Source: Urophycis tenuis (lineage: Eukaryota > Chordata > Actinopteri > Gadiformes > Phycidae). From it: a DNA stretch of 64,000 bases. Below are positions 43,900 to 56,619 of the stretch, one piece after another. The notes under the pieces are model-generated. The model was not told where the DNA came from, made no database searches, and saw nothing but the letters and a program-made list of their open reading frames with translations. The stretch covers positions 6,801,879-6,865,878 of the forward strand of contig JAXIVH010000020.1 of NCBI GenBank assembly GCA_036785325.1. The letters run 5' to 3'. Position numbers and translations under genes: made by a program. Numbering within the stretch: the stretch's first letter is position 1; every line of letters begins with the position of its first letter.

Positions 43900-45982
43900 C
43901 AGGGATCTTTGACGTTGATTTGCACTATCTGAACATATACGAAAACTCAATTTTTTTTGGCAAAGTTTTCAGACCTGGTGAAAAATTTTATATTTTAGGC
44001 GTCACGTTCATGTCGCACACTGGAAAGACCTCTAGGTGGCGCTGTTTATGGGCAACTGCTGTAACGCCTATAACTTCCGCATAGATTGTCGCACATTCAA
44101 AATCTTTATATCTACGCATGCGGGCAATCATGCTGCACCTCGTGATGTAGGCCACGCCCACTTCCGCCTGACTTTTTTTTTTGCTACAATGCAAAAATGC
44201 AAAAAAAGTGCTGCAACGGGCTCAAAACATAGGGCTTTCTCCGATTCGCACGAAACTCGAGATTTACCATCCCCAGACTGAATGATGACAAACTGTCATG
44301 TGAAGTATGTTGAAATTCTTTATACTAAGCGCGTCATAAAAATTTTTAGATGTGTCAATTTTACGTAAAAAAAGGAAGTGGACCATATCTCCACAATGCT
44401 ATGTCCGTTCAACACCAAACTTTAGTTACTTCTTCGGTATATGTCCTTCATGCATCCTACAAAATTTCTGCTCATTGCCACTATGTGGCGCTCTTTAAAA
44501 TCAAGAAGTTTATAACTCCACATTGGCAAGTGCAATTAACACAAAACTTGGTTTGCACATAGCCCATGGTGCCCTAAGGAGTGGTTCAAAAGGGGTAAAA
44601 AATTATGCCACTGGATGGCGCTCTAAAAGCAGCGTAAATCACTGTGCAAACACCGTAATAGTTATGAATGTGAAATTCACTGGACACGTGTATAGTGCTG
44701 CCTAAAGCTCACACACCAAAAATTGTGCTTGTCGTGGAAGAAGCGCCCCCTACAGGCTTTAAAAACAACAGCCCCAACACCACGTGTCACTTACATGTAT
44801 GAAACTCGGTATGTACGTTGAACAGCACCAGACCTACAAAAAAGCCTCTTGGACCCATACCCCTTAACCCACCGGAAGTCAGATATTTGCCTTCAAAGTT
44901 GCGAAATTTTGCGATTTTCGCATCCTATTTGAACGAACTCCTCCCAGGGGATTTGTCGATTGGGCTCCAAATTTTTTGGGTAGATTCAAAAGATGGTTCT
45001 TACCAAAAGTTGTGCTATTTGGGACTCTACGTCAAAGGGCGTGGCCACGGCGTTCCGTCAAAATCGGCCATAATCAATTTTTTGGCTTTTTCCGCGACAC
45101 CGACTTTAACCGATATGTTTGAAAATCGGTATGAATGTTAAGCTGGCCTAGCCCTACAAAAAAGCCTCTTGGACCGATACCAAAAAACCCACCGGAAGTC
45201 AGATATTTTCATTTTAATTTTTGCCATTTTCGATTTTCGCGTCCTATTTGAACGAACTCCTCCCAGGGGATTTGTCGCTTGGCCTCCAAATTTTTGGGGT
45301 AGATTCAGAAGATGGTTCTCACCAAAAGTTGTGCTATTTGCAACTCTAGGTCGAAGGGCGTGGCCAGGGCGTGCCGTCAAAGTCGGCCATATTCAATTTT
45401 GTCGTTTTTATACCCATGTTTGTGAACGAACTCCTCCCAAGGCAATTATCTGTTCTGTTTCAAAATTGGTCACTACAGGTAAAACGTGGTTCTTAACCAA
45501 AGTTGTGCTATTTGCGACTCTACCTCGAAGGGCGTGGCCAGGGCGTGCCGTCAAAGTCGGCCATATTAAACTATGTCGTCTTTTATACCCATGTTTGTGA
45601 ACGAACTCCTCCAAAGGGATTTATCTGTTCTGCTTCAAAATTGGTCAGTACAGCTAAAACGTGGTTCTTAACCAAAGTTGTGCTATTTGCGACTCTACCT
45701 CGAAGGGCGTGGCCAGGGCGTGCCGTCAAAGTCGGCCATACCGCACAGTGCGTGGACAGTCGCAAACGAGAACCTGTCACGACGCCATCCATGTGCAAAC
45801 GGCAACCAGTCACGATACCGTCCACGTGAACGACGACCTATCACTACACCGTCCACGTGAACGACGACCTGTCACGACACCATCCATGTGCAAACGCGGA
45901 CCTGTCAGGACGCAATCCACGTGCCGACGAGTTGCTTTACGGCGAGGTCCCGCCCAATGTCCCGCGGGGCATTAACCCTAGT
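43900..45982 (+). repeat. Satellite unit 11
   Basis: Nearly identical to unit 12 beside it over most of its length; AACCCTAGTT terminus. Confidence 0.88.
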
Positions 45983-45996
45983 TATTATTATTCTTT

Positions 45997-48080
45997 CAGG
46001 GATCTTTGACGTTGATTTTAACCCCCTGAACATATACGAAAACTCAATTTTTTTTGGCAAAGTTTTCAGATCTGGTGAAAAATTTGATATTTTAGGCGTC
46101 ACGTTCATGTTGTATACTAGGAAGACCTCTAGGTGGCGCTGTTTATGAGCAAAAACCGTAACGCTAATAACTCCCGCATAGATTGTCGCACATTCAAAAT
46201 CTTTATATCTACCCATGCGGGCAATCATGCTGCACCTCCTGATGTAGGCCACGCCCACTTCCGCCTGCCATTTTTTTGGGCTATAACGCAAAAATGCAAA
46301 AAAAGTGCTGCAACGGGCTCAAAACATAGGGCTTTCTCCGATTCGCACGAAACTGGACATTTACCATCCCCAGACTGAATGATGACAAACTGTCATGTGA
46401 AGTATGTTGAAATTCTTTATACTAAGCGCGTCATAAAATTTTTTAGATGTGTCAATTTTACGTAAAAAAAGGAAGTGGACCATATCTCCACAATGCTATG
46501 TCCGTTCAACACCAAACTTTAGTTACTTCTTCGGTATATGTCCTTCATGCATCCTACAAAATTTCTGCTCATTGCCACTATGTGGCGCTCTTTAAAATCA
46601 AGAAGTTTATAACTCCACATTGGCAAGTGCAATTAACACAAAACTTGGTTTGCACATAGCCCATGGTGCCCTGAGGAGTGGTTTAAAAGGGGTAAAAAAT
46701 TATGCCACTGGATGGCGCTCTAAAAGCAGCGTAAATCACTGTGCAAACACCGTAATAGTTATGAATGTGAAATTCACTGGACACGTGTATAGTGCTGCCT
46801 TAAGCTCACACACCAAAAATTGTGCTTGTCGTGGTAGAAGCGCCCCCTACAGGCTTTAAAAACAACAGCCCCAACACCACGTGTCACTCACATGTATGAA
46901 ACTCGGTACGTACGTTAGACAGCACCAGACCTACAAAAAAGCCTCTTGGACCCATACCCCTTAACCCACCGGAAGTCAGATATTTGCCTTCAAAGTTGCG
47001 AAATTTTGCGATTTTCGCATCCTATTTGAACGAACTCCTCCCAGGGGATTTGTCGATTGGGCTCCAAATTTTTTGGGTATATTCAAAAGGTGGTTCTTAC
47101 CAAAAGTTGTGCTATTTGGGACTCTACGTCAAAGGGCGTGGCCACGGCGTTCCGTCAAAATCGGCCATAATCAATTTTTTCACTTTTTCCGCGACACCGA
47201 CTTTAACCGATATGTTTGAAACTCGGTATGGATGTTAAGCTGGCCTAGCCCTACAAAAAAGCCTCTTGGAGCGATACCAAAAAACCCACCGGAAGTCAGA
47301 TATTTTCATTTTAATTTTTGCCATTTTCGATTTTCGCGTCCTATTTGAACGAACTCCTCCCAGGGGATTTGTCGCTTGGCCTCCAAATTTTTGGCGTAGA
47401 TTCAGAAGATGGTTCTCACCAAAAGTTGTGCTATTTGCGACTCTAGGTCGAAGGGCGTGGCCAGGGCGTGCCGTCAAAGTCGGCCATATTCAATTTTGTC
47501 GTTTTTATACCCATGTTTGTGAACGAACTCCTCCCAAGGCATTTATCTGTTCTGTTTCAAAATTGGTCACTGCAGCTAAAACGTGGTTCTTAACCAAAGT
47601 TGTGCTATTTGCGACTCTACCTCGAAGGGCGTGGCCAGGGCGTGCCGTCAAAGTCGGCCATATTAAACTATGTCGTCTTTTATACCCATGTTTGTGAACG
47701 AACTCCTCCAAAGGGATTTATCTGTTCTGCTTCAAAATTGGTCAGTACAGCTAAAACGTGGTTCTTAACCAAAGTTGTGCTATTTGCGACTCTACCTCGA
47801 AGGGCGTGGCCAGGGCGTGCCGTCAAAATCGGCCATACCGCACAGTGCGTGGACAGTCGCAAACGAGAACCTGTCACGACGCCATCCATGTGCAAACGGC
47901 AACCAGTCACGATACCGTCCACGTGAACGACGACCTATCACTACACCGTCCACGTGAACGACGACCTGTCACGACACCATCCATGTGCAAACGCGGACCT
48001 GTCAGGACGCAATCCACGTGCCGACGAGTCGCTTTACGGCGAGGTCCCGCCCAATGTCCCGCGGGGCATTAACCCTAGTT
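45997..48080 (+). repeat. Satellite unit 12
   Basis: Close twin of unit 11 (spacing about 2,097 bp), the youngest-looking adjacent duplication in the array. Confidence 0.88.
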
Positions 48081-48096
48081 CCTATTATTATTATTT

Positions 48097-50122
48097 CAGG
48101 GATCTTTGCGGTTGATTTGCACTATCTGAACATATATGAAAACTCAATTTTTTTTGGCAAAGTTGTCAGGCCTGGTGAAAAATTGCATATTCTAGGCATC
48201 ACGTTCATGTCGCACACTAGGAAAGCCTCTAGGTGGCGCTGTTTATGAGCAATGTCTGTAACGCCTATAACTTCCGCAAAAGTTGGCGCACATTCAAAAA
48301 CGTTACATCCACGGATGCGGGCAATTGTGCTGCACCTCGCTGTGTCAACGTGTTGTATTTCCGCCTGCCTTCGTTCTCGCGCAAAATCGCAAAAACTAAA
48401 AAACAGCTTTTACAGCCTCAATCCATCAGACTTTCTCCGATATGCACGAAAATTGACATGTAGCATGTCCCGACTGAAATATGCAAAAACGCCATATAAA
48501 GTATGTTGGAATTATCTATAGTCAGCGCGTTACAAAACTTTAAATATTTGTCGATTTTCTGTAAAAACAGAAAGTGGACCATATCTCCACAATGCTATAT
48601 TCTTTCGACACCAAATTTTGGTCCCTACCTCGGAATATGTCCTCCATGCTAGCTACCAAATTTCTGGTCATTGCCACTAGAGGGCGCTCTTTAAAATCAA
48701 GAAGTTTATATCTCCATATTGGCAAGTGCTATTAACACAAAACTTGGTAGGCACATACCTCAGGGCTCCCTGAGGCAGGGGTTAAAAGGACACAAAAATT
48801 CTGCCACGGGATGGCGCTCTAAAATCAGCATAAATCACTGTGCAAACACCATAATAGTTATGAATATGAAATTCACTGGACACGTGTATACCTCTGCCAA
48901 AACCTCACTTACCAAAAATCGTGCTTGTCGTGGTAATAGCGCCCCCTATAGGCTTTAAAAACGACAGCCCCGACACCACGTTTCACCTACATGTATAAAA
49001 CTCGGTAGGCCCGTTGACCAGTCCCAGACCTACAAAAAAGCCTCTTGGACCCATACCCGTTAACCCACCGGAAGTCAGATATTTGCCTTCAAAGTTGCGA
49101 ATTTTTGCGATTTTCGCATCCTATTTGAACGAACTCCTCCCAGGGGATTGGCCCGTTGTGCTCCAAATTTTTTGGGTAGATTCATAATATAGTTCTTACC
49201 AAAAGTTGTGCTATTTGGGACTCTACCTCAAAGGGCGTGGCCACGGCGTTCCGTCAAAATCGGCCATAATCCATTTTTTGCCTTTTTCCAAGACACCGAC
49301 TTTAACCGATATGTTTGAAACTCGGTATGGATGTTACCCTGCCCTAGCCCTACAAAAAAGCCTCTTGGACCGATACAAAAAAACCCACCGGAAGTCAGAT
49401 ATTTCCATTTGAATTTTTGCCATTTTCGATTTTCGCGTCCTATTTGAACGAACTCCTCCCAGGGGATTTGTCGCTTGGGCTCCAAATTTTTTAGGTGGAT
49501 TCAGAACATGATTCTCACCAAAAGTTGTGCTATTTGCGACCCTACCTCAAAGGGCGTGGTCATGGCTTTCCTTCAAAGTCGGCCATATTCAATTATGTCG
49601 TTTTTATACCCATGTTTGTGAACGAACTCCTCCCATGGGATTTTTCCGTTCTGCTTCAAAATTGGCCAGTCCATTTGAAACGTGGTTCTTAACTAAAGTT
49701 GTGCTATTTGCGACCCTACCTCAAAGGGCCTGGTCATGGCTTCCCGTCAAAGTCGGCAATATTCAATTATTTCGTCTTTTATACCCATGTTTGTGAACAA
49801 ATTCCTCCCAAGGGATTTTTCCGTTCTGCTTCAAAATTGGTCAGTGCATTTGAAACCTGGTTCTTAACTAAAGTTGTGTTATTTACGGCTCTACCTCGAA
49901 GGGCGTGGCCAGGGTGTGCCGTCAAAGTCGGCCATACCGCACAGTGCGTGGACAGCCACAAACGAAAACCTGTCAAGCCATCCTTGAGCAAACGACGACC
50001 TGTCACGACTTCATCCATGTGAACGACGAACTGTCACGACGCCATCCACGTGCCGACGAGTCAATTTTTACGGCGAGGTCCCCCCAAATGTCCCGCGGGA
50101 CATTAACCCAATTTAGATATAT
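48097..50122 (+). repeat. Satellite unit 13
   Basis: First start class, palindromic GATATATC terminus. Confidence 0.88.
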
Positions 50123-50132
50123 CAATCAATCC

Positions 50133-50176
<44 letters not shown>
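50123..50176. repeat. TCAA/TCTA microsatellite
   Basis: About 11 TCTA units after unit 13. Confidence 0.93.
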
Positions 50177-50178
<2 letters not shown>

Positions 50179-50187
50179 ATTATTATT

Positions 50188-50221
50188 AGGGACCGAGCCT
50201 GTGAAACAGGACGAGGTCCCT
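50188..50221. repeat. Hairpin module, one copy
   Basis: AGGGACC/GGTCCCT hairpin followed by ATTGTTTTTGTTATTTGG, as before unit 6. Confidence 0.9.
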
Positions 50222-50236
50222 ATTGTTTTTGTTATT

Positions 50237-52200
50237 TGGGGATCTTTGACGTTGATTTTAACCCCCTGAACATATACGAAAACTCAATTTTTTTTGACAG
50301 AGTTATCACACCTGGTGAAAAATTATTTATTCTATGCGACACGTTAATGTCTCACCTATAGGTGGCGCTATTTTTAAAAAAACACTGTAATGCTAATAAC
50401 TCCTGCATACTTTGTCGCACACTCAAAATGTTTATATCCACACATGCGGGCAAACATGCTGCACCTCCTGATGTAGGCCACGCCCATTTCCGCCATGACT
50501 TTTTTTTGGCTACAACGCAAAAACTCAAAAAAGTGCGTCCTAGACATCTATTGCATGTGGCTTTCACCGATTTGCACGAAACTCCACATGTAGCATCTAC
50601 ATTCTGTATCATGAAAATAACTAATTGGAAGTTTATTGAAATTCCCGAAGATAAGCGTGTTATAGTGCTTTATATATTTTTATAGATGTCTACATTTTAC
50701 GTAAAAAACGTAAGTGGACAATTTGTCCACATTGCTATGTCCGTTCGACACCAAACTTGGAGCCCTACTTCTCTGTACCTCCATTATGCATCTCACAAAA
50801 TTTGTGGTCATTTCCACCAGGTGGCGCTCATTAAAATCAAGAAGTTTATATCTCAACATTGGCAATTGATATTTAAATGAAACTTGGTATGCGGCTAGCT
50901 CATGGCGCCCTGAGGCGTGGTTCAAAACGGGGAAAAAATTCTGCCAGTGGATGGCGCTCTAAAAGCAGCGTAAATTACTGTGCAAACACCGTAATAGTTA
51001 CGAATATGAAATTCACTGGACACATGTAGAGTGCTGCCCAAAGCTCACATACCAAAAATCGTGCTTGTCGTGGTAGTAGCGCCCCCTACAGGCTTTAAAA
51101 ACAACAGCCCCGACACCACGTTTCACCTACATGTATGAAACTCGGTAGGCACGTTACACAGGTCCAGACCTACAAAAAAGCCTCTTGGACCCATACCCCT
51201 TAAAGCACCGGAAGTCAGATATTTGCATTTGACCTTTGCAATTTTCGCGTTGTATTTGAACGAACTCCTCCCAGGGGATTTGTTGCTTGGGCTGCAAATT
51301 TTTTGGGTAGATTCAGAAGATGGTTCTTACCAAAAGTTGTGCTATTTGGGACTCTACCTCAAAGGGCGTGGCCACGGCGTTCAATCAAAATCGGCCATAA
51401 TCAATTTTGTCATTTTTTCCACGACACCGACTTTAACCGATATGTTTGAAACTTGGTATGGATGTTACGCTGGCCTAGCCCTACAAAAAAGCCTCTTGGA
51501 CCGATACCAAAAAACCCACCGGAAGTCAGATATTTTCATTTAAATTTTTGTCATTTTCGATTTTCGCGTCCTATTTGAACGAACTCCTCCCAGGGGATTT
51601 GTCGCTTGGCCTCCAAATTTTTGGGGTAGATTCAGAAGATGATTCTCACCAAAAGTTGTGCTATTTGCGACCCTACCTCAAAGGGCGTGGTCATGGCTTT
51701 CCTTCAAAGTCGGCCATATTCAATTTTGTCGTCTTTTATACCCATGTTTGTGAACGAACTCCTCCTATGGGATTTTTCCGTTCTGCTTCAAAATTGGTCA
51801 GTGCATTTGAAACGTGGTTCTTAACTATAGTTGTGCTATTTGCGACTCTACCTCAAAGGGCGTGGCCATGGCGTGCCGTCAAAGTCGGCCATATTCAATT
51901 ATTTCGTCTTTTATACCCATGTTTGTGAACAAACTCCTCCCAAGGGATTTATCCTTTCTGCTTCAAAATTGGTAAGTACAGCTGAAACGTGATTCTTAAC
52001 TAAAGTTGTGCTATTTACGGCTCAACCTCGAAGGGCGTGGCCAGGGTGTGCAGTCAAAGTCGGCCATACCGCACAGTGCGTGGACAGCCACAAACGAGAA
52101 CCTGTCACGCCATCCTTGAGCAAACGACGACCTGTCTCGACTTCATCCATGTGAACGACGAACTGTCACGACGCCATCCACGTGCCGACGAGTCAATTTT
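50237..52200 (+). repeat. Satellite unit 14, cut at its terminus
   Basis: Second start class. It ends at CCGACGAGTCAATTTTTAT, where the palindrome block is replaced by hairpin modules. Confidence 0.88.
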
Positions 52201-52204
52201 TATT

Positions 52205-52295
52205 AGGGACCGAGCCTGTGAAACAGGACCGAGGTCCCTTTTGTTTTTGATGCGTTTATTAGGGACCGAGCCTGTGAAACAGGACCGAGGTCCCT
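52205..52295. repeat. Hairpin module, two copies
   Basis: Copies at 52205 and 52261, both with the extra C, joined directly to the cut end of unit 14. Confidence 0.9.
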
Positions 52296-52322
52296 ATTGT
52301 ATTTGATGTGTTTTTTCTTATT

Positions 52323-54549
52323 TCAGGGATCTTTGACGTTGATTTTAACCCCCTGAACATATACGAAAACTCAATTTTTTTTGGCAAACTTATCAGACCT
52401 GGTGAAAAATTATATATTCTATGCGACACGTTAATGTCTCACCTATAGGTGGCGCTATTTAAAAAAAAAAACCGTAATGCTAATAACTCCTGCATACTTT
52501 GTCGCACACTCAAAATGTTTATATCCACACATGCGGGCAATCATGCTGCACCTCCTGATGTAGGCCACGCCCATTTCCGCCATGACTTTTTTTTGGCTAC
52601 AACGCAAAAACGCAAAAAAGTGCGTCCTAGACATCTTTTGCATGTGGCTTTCACTGATTTGCACGAAACTCCACAAGTAGCATCTACATTCTGTATCATG
52701 AAAAAAAGTAATCGGAAGTTTATTGAAATTCCCGAAGATAAGCGTGTTATAGTGCTTTATATATTTTTATAGATGTCTACATTTTACGTAAAAAAAGTAA
52801 GTGGACCATTTCTCCACATTGCTACATCCGTTCTACACCAAACTTGGAGCCCTACTTCTGTGTACCTCCTTTATGCATCTCACAAAATTTGTGGTCATTT
52901 CCACCAGGTGGCGCTCATTAAAATCAAGAAGTTTATATCTCAACATTGGCAATGGATATTTGAATGAAACTTGGTAGACTGCTAGCCCATGGCGCCCTGA
53001 GGAGTGGTTCAAAAGGGGGAAAAAATTCTACCAGTGGATGGCGCTCTAAAAGCAGCGTAAATCACTGTGCAAACACCGTAATAGTTATGAATATGAAATT
53101 CACTGGACACGTGTATAGTGCTGCCCAAAGCTCACATACCAAAAATCGTGCTTGTCGTGGTAGTAGCGCCCCCTACAGGCTTTAAAAACAACAGCCCCGA
53201 CACCACGTTTCACCTACATGTATGAAACTCGGTAGGTACGTTATACAGGCCCAGACCTACAAAAAAGCCTCTTGGACCCATACCCCTTAAACCACCGGAA
53301 GTCAGATATTTGCATTTAAAATTTGCAATTTTCGCGTTGTATTTGAACGAACTCCTCCCAGGGGATTTGTCGCTTGGGCTCCAAATTTTTTGAGTAGATT
53401 CAGAACATGGTTCTAACCAAAAGTTGTGCTATTTGGGACTCTACCTCAAAGGGCGTGGCCACGGCGTACCGTCAAAGTCGGCCATAATCAATTTTTTCGT
53501 TTTTTCCACGACACCGACTTTCACCGATATGTATAAAACTCGGTGGGCATGTTAAACAGGCCTAGCCCTACAAAAAAGCCTCTTGGACCCATACCAAAAA
53601 ACCCACCGGAAGTCAGATATTTCCGTTTTAATTTTTGCCATTTTCGATTTTCGCCTCCTATTTGAACGAACTCCTCCCAGGGGATTTGTCGCTTGGGCTC
53701 CAAATTTTTGGGGTAGATTCAGAACATGATTCTCACCAAAAGTTGTGCTATTTGCGACCCTACCTCAAAGGGCGTGGTCATGGCGTGCCGTCAAAGTCGG
53801 GCCATATTCAATTTTGGTTAGGGTTAGGGTTAGGGTTAGGGTTAGGGTTTTATATCACTGTGCAAACACCGTAATAGGTATGAACATGAAATTCACAGGA
53901 CACATGTATACCTCTGCCATAACCTCACATACCAAAAATCGTGCTTGTCCTGGTAGTAGCGCCCCCTACAGGCTTTAAAAACGACAGCCCCGACACCACG
54001 TTTCACTGACATGTATGAAACTCGGTGTGGAGGTTAACCCGGTCCAGACCTACAAAAAAGCCTCTTGGACCATGACCCCTCAACTCACCGGAAGTCAGAT
54101 ATTTGCCTTCAAAGTTGCGAAATTCTGCGATTTTCGCATCCTATTTGAACGAACTCCTCCCAAGGCAATTATCCGTTCTGCTTGAAAATTGGTCAGTACA
54201 GCTATAACGTGGTTGTTAACCAAACTTGTGCTATTTGCGACTCTACGTCGAAGGGCGTGGCCAGGGCGTGCCGTCAAATTCGGCCATACCGCACAGTGCG
54301 TTGACAGCCACAAACGACAACCTGTCACGACGCCGTCCAAGTGCAAACGGCAACCTGTCACGACACCTTCCACGTGAACGACGACCTATCACGACACTGT
54401 CCACGTGAACGACGACCTGTCACGACACCATACATGTGCAAACGCCAACCTGTCAGGACACCATCCACGTGAACGACAACCTTTCACGACACCATCCAAG
54501 TGCAAACGCCGACCTGTCAGGACGCCATCCACGTGCCGACGAGTTGCTT
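52323..54549 (+). repeat. Satellite unit 15, with telomere-like insert
   Basis: Second start class; TTAGGG run at 53817-53848; ends at GACGAGTTGCTTTAT where a hairpin module takes over. Confidence 0.88.
53817..53848 (+). repeat. Short TTAGGG run in unit 15
   Basis: Five exact TTAGGG copies in the same flanks as in units 7 and 8. Confidence 0.95.
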
Positions 54550-54553
54550 TATT

Positions 54554-54587
54554 AGGGACCGAGCCTGTGAAACAGGACGAGGTCCCT
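54554..54587. repeat. Hairpin module, one copy
   Basis: AGGGACC/GGTCCCT hairpin before unit 16, followed by a T/C-rich tract. Confidence 0.9.
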
Positions 54588-54640
54588 TTTGAAATTGGTC
54601 CGTTTATTATTATTCTTCTTTTTCTTCTTTTTATTATTAT

Positions 54641-56617
54641 TTCTAGGAACTTTGAGGTTGATTTGCGCTATCTGACCCTATATGAAAACTCAATTTTTTT
54701 TGGCAAAGTTGTCAGGCCTGGTGAAAATAGATGTATGATATGTGTCATGTTCATGTCGCACACTAGGAAAGCCTCTTGGTGGCGCTGTTTATGAGCAACC
54801 TCTGTAACGCCTATAACTTCCGCAAAAGTTGGCGCACATTCAAAAACGTTACATCTCCGGATTCGGGCAATTGTGCTGCACCTCGCTGTGTCATCGTGTT
54901 GTATTTCCGCCTGCCTTCGTTTTCGCGCAAAATCGAAAAAACTGAAAAACAGCTTTTACAGCCTCAATCCATCAGGCTTTCTCCGATATGCACGAAACTC
55001 AACATGTAGCATGTCCGGACTGAAATATAGAAAAACTCCATATAAAGTATGTTGAAATTCTCTATAGTTAGCGCGTTATAAAAATTTTAAGATTTGTCAA
55101 TTTTCTGTAAAAACAGGAAGTGGACCATATCTCCACAATGCTATATTCTTTCGACACCAAATTTTGGTCCCTACCTCGGAATATGTCCTCCATGCTAGCT
55201 ACCAAATTTCTGGCCATTGCCACTAGAGGGCGCTCTTTAAAATCAAGAAGTTTATTCCTCCATATTGGCAAGTGCGATGAACACAAAACTTGGTAGGCAC
55301 ATACCTCAGGGCTCCCTGAGGCAGGGGTTAAAAGGACACAAAAATTCTGCCACGGGATGGCGCTCTAAAATCAGCATAAATCACTGTGCAAACACCATAA
55401 TAGCTATGAATATGAAATTCACTGGACACGTGTAAACCTCTGCCAAAAGCTCACATACCAAAAATTGCGACTGTCGTGGTAATAGCGCCCCCTACAGGCT
55501 TTAAAAATGACAGCCCCGACACCACGTTTCACTTACATGTATGAAACTCGGTATGCCCATTGAACCCGTCCATACCTACAAAAAAGCCTCTTGGACCCAT
55601 ACCCGATAACCCACCGGAAGTCAGATATTTGCCTTCAAAGTTGCGAAATTTTGCGATTTTTGCATCCTATTTGAACGAACTCCTCCCAGGGGATTAGACG
55701 GTTGGGCTTCAAAATTTTTGTGTAGGTTCAGAATGTGGGACTTGATAAAAGTTGTGCTATTTGGGACTCTACCTCAAAGGGCGTGGCCACGGCGTTCCGT
55801 CAAAATCGGCCATAATCCATTTTTTGCCTTTTTCCAGAACACCGACTTTAACCGATTTGTTTGAAACTCGGTATGGATGTTACCCTGGCCTAGCCCTACA
55901 AAAAAGCCTCTTGGACCCATGCCATAAAACCCACCGAAAGTCAGATATTTTCGTTTCAATTTTTGCCATTTTCGATTTTCGCGTCCTATTTGAACGAACT
56001 CCTCCCAGGGGATTTGTCGCTTGGGCTCCAAATTTTTGGGGTAGATTCAGAACATGATTCTCACCAAAAGTTGTGCTATTTGCGACCCTACCTTAAAGGG
56101 CGTGGTCATGGCTTTCCTTCAAAGTCGGCCATATTCAATTATGTCGTTTTTATACCCATGTTTGTGAACGAACTCCTCCCATGGGATTTTTCCGTTCTGC
56201 TTCAAAATTGGTCAGTGCATTTAAAACGTGGTTCTTAACTAAAGTTGTGCTATTTGCGACCCTACCTCAAAGGGCGTGGTCATGGCTTCCCGTCAAAGTC
56301 GGCCATATTCAATTATTTCGTCTTTTATACCCATGTTTGTGAACAAATTCCTCCCAAGCGATTTTTCCGTTCTGCTTCAAAATTGGTCAGTACATTTGAA
56401 ACGTGGTTCTTAACTAAAGTTGTGCTATTTACGGCTCTACCTCTAAGGGCGTGGCCAGGGTGTGCAGTCAAAGTCGGCCATACCGCACAGTGCGTGGACA
56501 GCCACAAACGAGAACCTGTCACGCCATCCTTGAGCAAACGACGACCTGTCACGACTTCGTCCACGTGAACGACGAACTGTCACGACGCCATCCACGTGCC
56601 GACGAGTCAATTTTTAT
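54641..56617 (+). repeat. Satellite unit 16, last of the array
   Basis: First start class, much like unit 1. It stops at GACGAGTCAATTTTTATTTG, where the 214-bp satellite begins. Confidence 0.88.
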
Positions 56618-56619
56618 TT

